The notes under the pieces: generated by a model
Told to the model about the DNA's origin: nothing
What the model saw: the letters and a program-made list of their open reading frames with translations, nothing else
The model's database searches: none
Program-made: the position numbers and the translations under genes
In this document: piece after piece, positions 27,535 through 36,378 of the stretch
Position numbering within the stretch: position 1 is the stretch's first letter
Layout of the letters: the number at the start of each line of letters is the position of its first letter
Source of the DNA: Roseateles amylovorans
Lineage (GTDB): Bacteria; Pseudomonadota; Gammaproteobacteria; Burkholderiales; Burkholderiaceae_C
Assembly (NCBI RefSeq): GCF_025398155.2
Contig: NZ_CP104562.2
Coordinates: 558,001 to 622,000, forward strand
DNA length: 64,000 nt
Direction of reading: 5' to 3'

Positions 27535-27996
27535 ATGTTCATCCTAAAGAAATTTTCGGCCTCGGACATTGCTCGTGTCGAAGCCGATGTACTTGCTGAT
27601 TCAAAATGCCACAAGGCAGTGAGAAACGCGATCTCGAAATACGTTCGAGCATCTGGAGCCGTGCCGAACAATTGGGTTGTAAATGAGGCGTCTGATGCAT
27701 ACCTCGTATTTCTTACGCCGTTGCCGTACGTGAATGCGCTTGGAGATGCATTTGCGGCATTTGTTGATTCGCGTGTGTATCGAATTAGAGTGATATTTGA
27801 TGAAACGTCCGAGGTGTATTTTTCGGAGGAAAACCCTCCACCCGAAAATGAGCAGGAGCGTGTTCAGCAGCTAATCATCGCTGCGCTCAAAGTGCACGGA
27901 CAGTACGGACTCGGGCCTGAAGACGAGAATCCGCATTATAAGTATTACAGCTTCATTCCTCGTCCGAGTTCGGACTCCCAGATGGGAGGTCTGTGA
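27535..27996 (+). CDS. Island protein D: small protein coupled to the RTX gene, candidate immunity or chaperone
   Basis: A 153-aa soluble protein of unrecognised family, paralogous to A and C: W47-x-V-x6-Y56-L-V, ALKVHGQYG, and FIPRP at 140-144. ATG 27535 is preferred over 27523 because GGAG sits 6 bases before it. Its TGA overlaps the RTX start by one base (TGATG), and GGGAGGT inside its 3' end serves as ribosome site for the RTX gene. The gene A-gene B pair has the same arrangement. The family's place directly before the toxin-like module suggests a cognate protective or folding partner; this is inference. Confidence 0.72.
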   Translation: MFILKKFSASDIARVEADVLADSKCHKAVRNAISKYVRASGAVPNNWVVNEASDAYLVFLTPLPYVNALGDAFAAFVDSRVYRIRVIFDETSEVYFSEENPPPENEQERVQQLIIAALKVHGQYGLGPEDENPHYKYYSFIPRPSSDSQMGGL

Positions 27997-30900
27997 TGTT
28001 TCTGAGTTGCGACGAGGCTCTAGAGCTTTTGGATGGGCAGAAATACACGGTGGACGAGCTTAAATATCTCGTTACTCAGGTTTCCGGGAAAGTGAAAGGT
28101 GCAAATAGCGAGACGATCAATTTGCTCTATTCGGGAGGGATTGATGGAGGGCGCACAAGAGATATAGTTGAAGCTCTTAACCGATTGCCTAATGTCAAAA
28201 ACATCAGCGACAGCGAGGTTGGGGAGTTCGTCCTAAGTCGCAAGTTTCAGAATGCTCTGGATAGGGCGATAAATTTAGAATTATTTGGCGACGAATATCC
28301 GGCATTGAGAACCCAGCCCGAAAAAGACCTTCGTGCAACGTATTATAATAGGGTTGTTTATGGAACTGAGGGTCCAGCCCTCCATGGGCCGCGTATAAAG
28401 GGTGCTGATTCAGTTTGGGACATTACATCGGGGAACTATGCGTCGCATGCAGAAGGCTCTTTTAGAGTTGTGGCGATGGAGAAGTTTGATCCGCTAAGCA
28501 TATTTGTCCAGTCCGAAGTCGAGCCGCTGCTTGCAAACAAGGGAGTTTCGACCATTGACGGTCTCTCCCGCGCCGGACTTGTAGAGATGGCCAAAACCAA
28601 AGGCTTGGACGTCGTCATTGACCGCATCAATGTGAATGCGGTCTCGCAAGTGGCTGCCAGCGGTCTCTCGGTAACCAATGTTGACGACTATCTTCACCGG
28701 GCCAACCACCTCGACGAATATCTCGCGCAGGAGCCCCACGCTCTGAACCGATTGACGAAAGGTCTGCAAACCGTCGACGGCAATTGGCGTGGCGAACTTA
28801 AGCCGCTCACCACGTCGATGATCTACGACGCGGCAGCCGCTTACGACCCAATAACCTCCACCACCATTTCGGCTGCAGGAAGCACGCTGCTCAAGCGGCT
28901 CGGCGTCGCCGGCACCTTGATCGGACTGGGGCTGGCCGCTGGCGAAGCCGCTGCTCAGGACGCCCGTGGCGATCGCAAAGCCGCCATCCGTACGATGGAA
29001 GACTGGGCGATGGACGCTGCCGCCTCCGGCGTCGGCTCAATGATCGGCGGCGCGCTTGCGGGCTTGGCGCTCGGCGCCTTGGCCGCGGCAGGCGTCACTG
29101 TCGGCGCACCGCTGACCCTCGCCGCGATGCTCGCTGGCGGAATGATCGGCGGCGTCGCCGGCGCAGAGGCCGGCATGTCCCTGCTCGACCGCATCCGTGG
29201 CATGTTCGACACCGCGAAGAAGACCGTGTCCCCCCTGGTGCTGGACCTGGACCGCGATGGCATCGACACCCTGTCCGTCCGCGACACCGCACGCATCCAC
29301 TTCGACCACGACGCCAACGGCTTTGCCGAGCGCACCGGTTGGATCTCGCGCAGCGACGCCTTCCTGGTGCGCGACCTCGATGGCAACGGCCGCATCGACT
29401 CGGGCCGGGAGCTGTTCGGCAATCACACCCGCCTGTCCAACGGCGCCACCGCCGGCAACGGCTTCATCGCCCTGGCCGAACTCGACCTGAACCGCGACGG
29501 CGTGATCGATCTCGAAGAAGCCGCCCACGCCCGGCTGCTGCTTTGGCGCGATGCCAACAGCAACGGCATCACCGACGACGGCGAGTTGCTGACGCTCGCT
29601 GAGGCCGGCGTAGCGTCGCTGCTGGTGAACTACACCCACAGCAACCGCGTCGACGCCAGCGGCAATGCGCACCGACAGCTGGGCTTCTTCGTCGCCGCCG
29701 ACGGGGCCAAGGTCGCGATGAACGATGTCTGGTTCGCGGCCGATCTGGCGCTGACGGTGAACCAGCAGCCGCTTGAATTGTCTGAAGCGATCCTCGCGCT
29801 GCCGGAAATCGCCGGCATGGGCGGCGTGCCCAGCCTGCGGCAGGCCATGGCCCGCGATGACAGCGGCCAGTTGCAGCGACTGGTCGAGGAATGGGTCGCC
29901 GCCGATGCGACGGCGCGGCCATCCTTGATGGAAAACCTGATCTTTCATTGGGCAGGCGTCCAGGATGCCGACCCCGCTTCTCGATGGAGCGCCAGCAACG
30001 GTCTGGGCGATTCACGTCGGCTGCTGGCGTTGGAGCGCTGGCTGGGTGAGTCGTTCAAGCAGGCGTCGTCCAATAGCCAGGACCCAAGGCCGGATGCCTC
30101 TGGCTTTCTGCGGCAAGCCTTCGAGTTGCTGGCGTTCTCGTTGGAGCGCGAGCTGCTGCTGCAGACGGACTATGCCCGGCTGCTCAATCGCCCCGACCTC
30201 ATTCTGTGGGACACCACCCAGCAGACCTTCGCGGTCGACCAACGAGCCTTGCTCGATCTCCTGGCCGATCGCCATGCCGCGCTCTGGGCCGACTCGCCCT
30301 ATGCCGCCATGCGGGATCTCTGGCAACTGGGCCAGGCACTGCGTGAACTCGGCGCCGGTGGGAAGGTCCTGGTCGATGCCCTGCAAGCCGAGGCGACCGC
30401 CCGCGGGGACCGGTTCGGACAGCTGCTCAACAGCACCTTCAACACCAGCGAAGCAACCATCCTCAACGTCCAGCGCGACGCGAGCCGCTGGACGTATCTC
30501 GAGGAAGGCATCGCCCACGTCGCCATCTTGGGTGGCGAGCAGAGTGAGGTGCTGTCGGCAGGCGCGGGCAACGATGAGTTGTACGGCGGGGCAGGCAACG
30601 ATCGCCTATTCGGGAATCATGGTGATGACATCCTGCATGGCGGCTCAGGCGACGACCATCTCGAAGGCGGCGCCGGAGACGACACGCTGCACGGTGGAAC
30701 TGGCAACGACTACCTCGAGGGCGGTACCGGCCGCGACACCTATCGCTTCCACTTGGGCGATGGACAGGATCGCATCTACAACTACGACGGCGGACGGACC
30801 GCCGCCTCCTTGCTCGATGAGGACTACGACCAATTGGTGCTCGGCGAAGGGCTGTCTGCGGCAACCACCCGGATCAGCCGCCAGGGTGATCATCTGACCC

Positions 30901-32684
30901 TGTCTTGGGCAAGCGGCGATTCGGTCACCATCCAGTACTACTTCGCGAGCCCAACCTACCGCATGCCCATCCAGTTCGCAGAGGGAGTGACCTGGCGCAT
31001 GCAGGACATCGCGTCCCAGCTGAACTACATCGGCACCGACGCGTCGGAGACGATGACGGGCGTGGCCGGCTACACCAACCGCATCGATGGCCGCGGCGGC
31101 AACGACACGATCAGGGGCGGCGATCTGGCAGACGTTCTGTCGGGCGGCGATGGCAACGACTCGCTCTATGGCGGCGCCGGAGACGACACGCTGCACGGTG
31201 GAACTGGCAACGATTACCTCGAGGGCGGCACCGGCCGCGACATCTATCGCTTCCACTTGGGCGATGGACAGGATCGCATCTACAACTACGACGGCGGCCG
31301 GCCCGCTGCCTCCTTGCTCGATGAGGACTACGACCAATTGGTCCTCGGCGAAGGGCTGTCCGCAGCAGAGACTCGGACCAGCCGCCAGGGCGAGCATCTG
31401 ACCCTGTCCTGGGCAAGCGGCGATTCGGTCACCATCCAGTACTACTTCGCGAGCCCAACCTACCGCATGCCCATCCAGTTCGCAGAGGGAGTGACCTGGC
31501 GCATGCAGGACATCGCGTCCCAGCTGAACTACATCGGCAACGACGCGTCGGAGACGATGACGGGCGTGACCGGCTACAGCAACCGCATCGATGGCCGCGG
31601 CGGCAACGACACGATCAGGGGCGGCGATCTGGCAGACGTTCTGTCGGGCGGCGATGGCAACGACTCGCTCTATGGCGGCGCCGGAGACGACACGCTGCAC
31701 GGTGGAACTGGCAACGATTACCTCGAAGGCGGCACCGGCCGCGACACCTATCGCTTCCACTTGGGCGATGGACAGGATCGCATCTACAACGACGACGGCG
31801 GCCGGACCGCCGCCTCCTTGCTCGATGAGGACTACGACCAATTGGTCCTTGGCGAGGGGCTGTCCGCAGCAGAGACTCGGACCAGCCGCCAGGGCGAGCA
31901 TCTGACCCTGTCCTGGGCAAGCGGCGATTCGGTCACCATCCAGTACTACTTCGCGAGCCCAACCTACCGCATGCCCATCCAGTTCGCAGAGGGAGTGACC
32001 TGGCGCATGCAGGACATCGCGTCCCAGCTGAACTACATCGGCAACGACGCGTCGGAGACGATGACGGGCGTGACCGGCTACACCAACCGCATCCACGGCC
32101 GCGGCGGTGCCGACACCCTTCGTGGCGGCGCGTTGGCGGATGTGCTCAGCGGCGATGACGGCAACGACGTGCTTGACGGCGGGGCGGGCGACGACATCCT
32201 GATGGGCGGTACCGGCAATGACCAACTCTATGGCGGCGTTGGCAACGACCTCTTCCTGTTCCGCCCGGGGGACGGTGCGGATGTCATCTCCTACAGCGAT
32301 TCGCTGGAAATGCGCGGAAACGACGTCGACACGCTTCTGCTGGGCCGGGGCCTGAATGCTGCCGACACGATGTTGTCACGCCAAGGCCTGGACCTCCAGT
32401 TGTCCTGGGGCGGCGCCGACGCCATCACCGTTCGCCGGTTCTTCGCTGCGGGCGAGACCTTGGTGGATCGGATCGTGTTCGCCGATGGCGCGGTGTGGTC
32501 TCAGTCCGCGGTGTCGCAGGCATTGACGGGTGTCGAGGGCACGGTGAGTTCGGCGGCGCTTGCACTTTCAGAGGAGTCGGAGGACGAGACACTCGCCGCC
32601 TTGCTGATGCGTGTGTCATCGCAGGGCCTCGATCCTTCTGCCTGGATGAACACCGCCACCGCGGCGCCCGTGCTGATGGCTTGA
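27996..32684 (+). CDS. Large RTX calcium-binding protein with toxin-like N-terminal module
   Basis: A 1562-aa protein. Residues 1-~200 form a module homologous at 1-99 to gene B. Its second half has a W141...S145..YA148..A152.G154, SIF168-170, E174, N181, V184 pattern that I recall from polymorphic-toxin regions. Gly/Ala-rich hydrophobic stretches follow at about 295-320 and 346-398. Four EF-hand-like DxDxDG motifs lie at about 416, 460, 497 and 520. RTX nonapeptides start about residue 850, then three 168-aa repeats (893-1366, third partial), each RTX plus haemolysin-related domain, then a last RTX block. Export by a type I system is expected, but none is encoded here. DNA encoding residues 1-~160 is A/T-rich; the rest is host-like. 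ATG 27996 is preferred over GTG 27993. Confidence 0.85.
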   Translation: MFLSCDEALELLDGQKYTVDELKYLVTQVSGKVKGANSETINLLYSGGIDGGRTRDIVEALNRLPNVKNISDSEVGEFVLSRKFQNALDRAINLELFGDEYPALRTQPEKDLRATYYNRVVYGTEGPALHGPRIKGADSVWDITSGNYASHAEGSFRVVAMEKFDPLSIFVQSEVEPLLANKGVSTIDGLSRAGLVEMAKTKGLDVVIDRINVNAVSQVAASGLSVTNVDDYLHRANHLDEYLAQEPHALNRLTKGLQTVDGNWRGELKPLTTSMIYDAAAAYDPITSTTISAAGSTLLKRLGVAGTLIGLGLAAGEAAAQDARGDRKAAIRTMEDWAMDAAASGVGSMIGGALAGLALGALAAAGVTVGAPLTLAAMLAGGMIGGVAGAEAGMSLLDRIRGMFDTAKKTVSPLVLDLDRDGIDTLSVRDTARIHFDHDANGFAERTGWISRSDAFLVRDLDGNGRIDSGRELFGNHTRLSNGATAGNGFIALAELDLNRDGVIDLEEAAHARLLLWRDANSNGITDDGELLTLAEAGVASLLVNYTHSNRVDASGNAHRQLGFFVAADGAKVAMNDVWFAADLALTVNQQPLELSEAILALPEIAGMGGVPSLRQAMARDDSGQLQRLVEEWVAADATARPSLMENLIFHWAGVQDADPASRWSASNGLGDSRRLLALERWLGESFKQASSNSQDPRPDASGFLRQAFELLAFSLERELLLQTDYARLLNRPDLILWDTTQQTFAVDQRALLDLLADRHAALWADSPYAAMRDLWQLGQALRELGAGGKVLVDALQAEATARGDRFGQLLNSTFNTSEATILNVQRDASRWTYLEEGIAHVAILGGEQSEVLSAGAGNDELYGGAGNDRLFGNHGDDILHGGSGDDHLEGGAGDDTLHGGTGNDYLEGGTGRDTYRFHLGDGQDRIYNYDGGRTAASLLDEDYDQLVLGEGLSAATTRISRQGDHLTLSWASGDSVTIQYYFASPTYRMPIQFAEGVTWRMQDIASQLNYIGTDASETMTGVAGYTNRIDGRGGNDTIRGGDLADVLSGGDGNDSLYGGAGDDTLHGGTGNDYLEGGTGRDIYRFHLGDGQDRIYNYDGGRPAASLLDEDYDQLVLGEGLSAAETRTSRQGEHLTLSWASGDSVTIQYYFASPTYRMPIQFAEGVTWRMQDIASQLNYIGNDASETMTGVTGYSNRIDGRGGNDTIRGGDLADVLSGGDGNDSLYGGAGDDTLHGGTGNDYLEGGTGRDTYRFHLGDGQDRIYNDDGGRTAASLLDEDYDQLVLGEGLSAAETRTSRQGEHLTLSWASGDSVTIQYYFASPTYRMPIQFAEGVTWRMQDIASQLNYIGNDASETMTGVTGYTNRIHGRGGADTLRGGALADVLSGDDGNDVLDGGAGDDILMGGTGNDQLYGGVGNDLFLFRPGDGADVISYSDSLEMRGNDVDTLLLGRGLNAADTMLSRQGLDLQLSWGGADAITVRRFFAAGETLVDRIVFADGAVWSQSAVSQALTGVEGTVSSAALALSEESEDETLAALLMRVSSQGLDPSAWMNTATAAPVLMA
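30671..32106 (+). repeat. Three tandem 504-bp repeats inside the RTX gene
   Basis: The word CGCCGGAGACGACACG recurs at 30671, 31175 and 31679, giving an exact period of 504 bp (168 codons). Copies 1 and 2 are complete, and copy 3 matches until about 32106 before diverging. Differences between copies are scattered single bases, so the expansion is recent or kept uniform by recombination. The array is in frame, and repeat number can change without breaking the protein. Confidence 0.93.
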
Positions 32685-32759
32685 CCCTCCGATTGAGGGC
32701 CGGCCATGGGGGATGGATCGCTTGCCGACCCGGGCGATCCGCCTATCATCGTCAGCGTC

Positions 32760-33569
32760 ATGGAGCATCGCCGCCGCCAACTGCTTCAACTCGCCGCCTC
32801 CGCCACCCTGGCGGGCTGCGGCATGGCCCGCGCTGCAGCCGCCAGCGTTGCTGCCGGTGGGGCGGCGCGGCCGGTGTCGGTGGTCGGCACCACCTTCTCC
32901 CGCTTGTTCGAGCCGGCCTCCGCCAGCCCAGGCGGCCCGCCCGTGCAAGGACTGGCGGTCGACCTGCTGGACGCGATCCTCCTGCCCGCCGGCTTTGCGC
33001 CACGGTATGAGCTGCTGCCCTGGTTGCGTGCGCAGTCCATGATCGAACACGGTCCGGCGGACATCCTCGTCGGTCCTTATCGAACGCCGGAGCGGGAAAA
33101 GCGGATGCGCTTCTCTCAGCTGCCGTTCTATGAGGATGCGTTGGTGTTCTATGTGCGCAGCGGCCAGCAGGACCTCTGGCGCGACGAATTCGCCAGCCTG
33201 CGGCGCTGGCGCGTCGGTGCGGTGCAGGGCTGGGTGTATGGGGAGCGATTCGATCAGGCCCGCAGCGCGCTCAGCGTGACGTCCGTGCGCGACCTGTCCA
33301 CCGCCTTGCGGATGCTGCAGCGGGGCCGGCTGGACCTGGTGGCGGCCAATCAGCGCAATTCAGAACCAGTGATCCAGGAATTGGGCCTGACCGATCAGGT
33401 CCAACTGTGTGCACCGCCCTTTGCGCGACTGCGAGGGCACTTTGCCTTCAGCCTGGAGCCGCAGGGCGCCGCCTGGCACCGCCTCGTGGACGCCGGCATG
33501 CAGCGCCTGCGTGCCAGCGGCGAACTGCAGCAACTGGCCAGGCGACGCGGCGTCACCCTGCCGGACTGA
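32760..33569 (+). CDS. Solute-binding family 3 lipoprotein
   Basis: A 269-aa exported protein of the SBP_bac_3 type. Its Arg-rich start plus hydrophobic segment ends LAGC, a lipobox-like site near residue 20. Family features are GLAVDLLDAILLPAGF, ADILVGPYRTPEREKRMRFSQ and the C-terminal GAAWHRLVDAGMQRLRASGELQQL. Like the protein at 17775 it has no transport partners nearby, so it may sense rather than transport. I chose ATG 32760, where the signal peptide begins; an upstream in-frame start at 32706 lacks a signal. No strong ribosome site is visible. Ligand unknown. Confidence 0.78.
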   Translation: MEHRRRQLLQLAASATLAGCGMARAAAASVAAGGAARPVSVVGTTFSRLFEPASASPGGPPVQGLAVDLLDAILLPAGFAPRYELLPWLRAQSMIEHGPADILVGPYRTPEREKRMRFSQLPFYEDALVFYVRSGQQDLWRDEFASLRRWRVGAVQGWVYGERFDQARSALSVTSVRDLSTALRMLQRGRLDLVAANQRNSEPVIQELGLTDQVQLCAPPFARLRGHFAFSLEPQGAAWHRLVDAGMQRLRASGELQQLARRRGVTLPD

Positions 33570-33588
33570 GAACGGACCGACGCCAGAC

Positions 33589-33948
33589 TCAGCCCGCCAT
33601 CGTCAGCAGGATCACACCGACCAACGCCGGCAGGGCCTGGACGAAGAGAATCTTGCGGCTGGCAGTCGCCGCGCCGTAGACGCCGGCCACCAGCACACAG
33701 ACCAGGAAGAACAGCTTCACCGGCCCACCCGCCGCGCCCAGCGTCAGCCCCCAGAGCAGGCCAGCGGCCAGGAAACCGTTGTACAGGCCCTGGTTGGCGG
33801 CCAGCACCTTGCTCGCCTGCGCGAACTCCGGCGTCAGTCCGAAGGCCTTGCGCCCGGTCGGCTTGGTCCAGAGAAACATCTCCAGCACCAGGATGTAGAC
33901 ATGGATGAGGGCCACGAGGGCAATGACGATGTTGGCAGCTGTGTTCAT
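33589..33948 (-). CDS. DUF1304 membrane protein
   Basis: A 119-aa inner-membrane protein with four predicted helices and the DUF1304 signature near the start (IHVYILVLEMFLWTKPTGRKAFGL, with conserved His and Glu in the first helix). ATG 33948 begins the family's usual N-terminus; the longer frame to 34014 is not supported. It is divergent from rep, with 77 bp between starts, and convergent with the lipoprotein gene. Function unknown. Confidence 0.88.
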   Translation of the reverse strand: MNTAANIVIALVALIHVYILVLEMFLWTKPTGRKAFGLTPEFAQASKVLAANQGLYNGFLAAGLLWGLTLGAAGGPVKLFFLVCVLVAGVYGAATASRKILFVQALPALVGVILLTMAG

Positions 33949-34025
33949 GGCGCGGACTGTACGTCCCGCTATCATCCCCGGCCCATTCGAAGTTCCCTGT
34001 CCCGCAGGTTCCACCAGGTTCGCCC

Positions 34026-36089
34026 ATGTCCGAAGCCATGCTCAACCCCGCCCAACTGGCGGCCGTGCACCACCTGGAAGGACCCTGCCTGGTGATCGCG
34101 GGCGCCGGCTCGGGCAAGACCCGGGTGATCACCCAGAAGATCGCCAAGCTGCTGTCGGTCGGCTATCGGCCGAAGAACATTGCCGCCATCACCTTCACCA
34201 ACAAGGCCTCGCAGGAAATGCGGGAGCGGGCCAAGCATCTGGTCGGCAACAAGGCCGGGCAGGAACTGGTGATCTCGACCTTCCACTCGCTGGGGGTGCG
34301 CATCCTGCGCGAGGACGGTCGGCACCTGGGCCTCAAGGAACAGTTCTCCATCCTGGATTCCGACGATGTGCTGTCGGTCCTGCGGGATGCCGGCGGCACC
34401 ACCGACGCGGCCACCGCCAAGTCCTGGCAGTGGACCATCTCGCTGTGGAAAAACCAGAACCTCAGCGCACAGCAGGCCCTGGCCTATGCAAAGGACGACA
34501 ACGAGCGCGCTGCCGCCGTGGTCATGCAGCGCTACCAGGAGCGGCTGACCGCCTACCAGGCGGTGGACTTCGACGATCTGATCGGCATGCCGCTCAAGCT
34601 GCTGCAGACCTTCGATGAAGCGCGTGGCAAGTGGCAGGAAACCCTGCGCTATGTGCTGGTCGATGAATACCAGGATACGAACGCGGTCCAGTATGAGCTG
34701 CTGAAGTGCCTGGTCGGCGAGCGCGCCATGTTCACCGCAGTGGGCGATGACGACCAGTCCATCTACGGCTGGCGCGGCGCGACCATCGAGAACCTGAAGA
34801 AGCTGCCGGTGGATTTCCCGCAGCTCAAGATCATTCCGCTGGAGCAGAACTACCGCTCCACCAGCGCGATCCTGCGGGCGGCGAACAACGTCATCGGCTC
34901 CAATCCGAAGCTGTTTCCCAAGACGCTGTGGAGCGAATTCGGCGAGGGCGATCCCATCACCCTGATCGAGGCCGACGGCGAAGAGCACGAGGCCGAGCGC
35001 GCCGTAGCCCGGATCCAGTCCATCCTGGCCAATCATCCGACGACCAAGTTCTCCGACTTCGCCATCCTGTACCGCGCCAATCACCAGGCCCGGATCTTCG
35101 AGCAGGCCCTGCGACGGGCCGAGATCCCCTACAAGGTGTCCGGCGGTCAGAGCTTCTTCGACAAGTCCGAGATCAAGGACCTCTGCGCCTGGCTGCGCCT
35201 GCTGGTCAACCAGGACGACGATCCGGCGTTCCTGCGCGCGGTCACCACGCCCAAGCGCGGCATCGGTCACCAGACGCTGGGCCATCTGAGCGACTTCTCC
35301 ACCAAGTGGAAGCTGTCGATGTTCGAGTCGCTGTTCGCTGAATCGCTGAAGGCGACCCTCTCCAGCAAGGCGCTGCACGGACTGCATGAGTTCGGGCGCT
35401 ACATCGTCGATCTGGAATACCGGGCGCGTCATGCGGTCGGCGCCGAGGAAGGCAAGGCGCTGATGATGGAGTGGCTCAAGGACATCGGCTATGAGCAGCA
35501 CCTCATGGACAGCGAGGAGAACGAGAAGGTCGCGGTCGCGCGCTGGGGCAATGTGCTCGATTTCGTCGACTGGGTCGCCAAGCGCTGCGGCGGCGAAATC
35601 TCCACCGAAGGCGGCATCACCACCGAAAGCCCGCGGCAATCGTTGCTCGAGGTGGCGCAGACCATCAGCGTGATCCTCTCGCTGGCCGAGCGCAAGGAGG
35701 AGCAGGACCAGGTCGTGCTCACCACGCTGCATGCGTCCAAGGGTCTGGAATGGCCGCATGTGGTGCTGGCCGGCGTCAACGAGGGGCTGCTGCCCTTCAA
35801 GTCCGAGGACGAGGACATGACGCCCGCCCGGGTCGAGGAAGAGCGCCGGCTGATGTATGTGGGCATCACCCGGGCGCGACGCACGCTGGCGGTGTCCACG
35901 CTGCGGCGTCGCAAGAAGAACCGCGAAACCGTGGTCGGCATTCCCAGCCGCTTCATCGCCGAGATGAAGCTGCATGAGAGCGGCATCAAGGAAGACCCGC
36001 GGGAGAAGCTCAAGCGCATGCGCGAGCAGCTCGCCGCCAAGGCCGAGGCGAGCGCCGCCGCACAGGCGGCGGCGAAGAAGCTGGGCTGA
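34026..36089 (+). CDS. rep: ATP-dependent DNA helicase Rep (UvrD/Rep, SF1A)
   Basis: A 687-aa 3'-5' helicase, close in length to E. coli Rep (673 aa). It helps replication through protein roadblocks. All SF1A motifs are present: GAGSGKTRVI (I), TFTNKASQEMRERA (Ia), DEYQDTN (II), VGDDDQSIYGWRGA (III), LEQNYRST (IV), LTTLHASKGLEWPHV (V) and YVGITRARR (VI). The C-terminal Ala/Lys-rich tail is typical. Start 34026 or the ATG at 34038 are both possible. UvrD is the main alternative, but the MLNPAQLAAVHHLEGP opening and length favour Rep. Confidence 0.92.
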   Translation: MSEAMLNPAQLAAVHHLEGPCLVIAGAGSGKTRVITQKIAKLLSVGYRPKNIAAITFTNKASQEMRERAKHLVGNKAGQELVISTFHSLGVRILREDGRHLGLKEQFSILDSDDVLSVLRDAGGTTDAATAKSWQWTISLWKNQNLSAQQALAYAKDDNERAAAVVMQRYQERLTAYQAVDFDDLIGMPLKLLQTFDEARGKWQETLRYVLVDEYQDTNAVQYELLKCLVGERAMFTAVGDDDQSIYGWRGATIENLKKLPVDFPQLKIIPLEQNYRSTSAILRAANNVIGSNPKLFPKTLWSEFGEGDPITLIEADGEEHEAERAVARIQSILANHPTTKFSDFAILYRANHQARIFEQALRRAEIPYKVSGGQSFFDKSEIKDLCAWLRLLVNQDDDPAFLRAVTTPKRGIGHQTLGHLSDFSTKWKLSMFESLFAESLKATLSSKALHGLHEFGRYIVDLEYRARHAVGAEEGKALMMEWLKDIGYEQHLMDSEENEKVAVARWGNVLDFVDWVAKRCGGEISTEGGITTESPRQSLLEVAQTISVILSLAERKEEQDQVVLTTLHASKGLEWPHVVLAGVNEGLLPFKSEDEDMTPARVEEERRLMYVGITRARRTLAVSTLRRRKKNRETVVGIPSRFIAEMKLHESGIKEDPREKLKRMREQLAAKAEASAAAQAAAKKLG

Positions 36090-36378
36090 GGCGGCGAGGG
36101 TGGGCCTCCGGTCTGCTGCGCCATGACCCATCGCTTGTGCGGGGGCATTGGCTTCAACGAAGTGCCTGCCCGCCGGCTCGAATCACCAACGCCATCGACG
36201 ATTTCCTGATTCCCCGATGCATCCCACGCGGCACCCAGGGAGGACCCTGACGCGCTGGGCGCTAGCCGGCGTGTGGCGGGCGTTTGCCGCACGCAGCCGT
36301 GCCGCTTGTCCCCGCACCCTGTAAGGTCTGCCACATTCGCGGGGGGATGGCCGTTCGGTGTCATCCGCAAACGGCAGA

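Noticed and set aside
30645..32225. 526-codon minus-strand frame over the RTX repeats
   Set aside because: Its internal repetition simply mirrors the 504-bp repeats of the true plus-strand gene.
30548..32250. CRISPR-like or transposon repeat
   Set aside because: The repeats are long, contiguous, in frame and encode RTX motifs; there are no spacers, terminal inverted repeats or transposase.
25742..32700. Prophage, integrative element or genomic island with att sites
   Set aside because: No integrase, tRNA gene or flanking direct repeats seen. The A/T-rich stretch is limited to the module genes.
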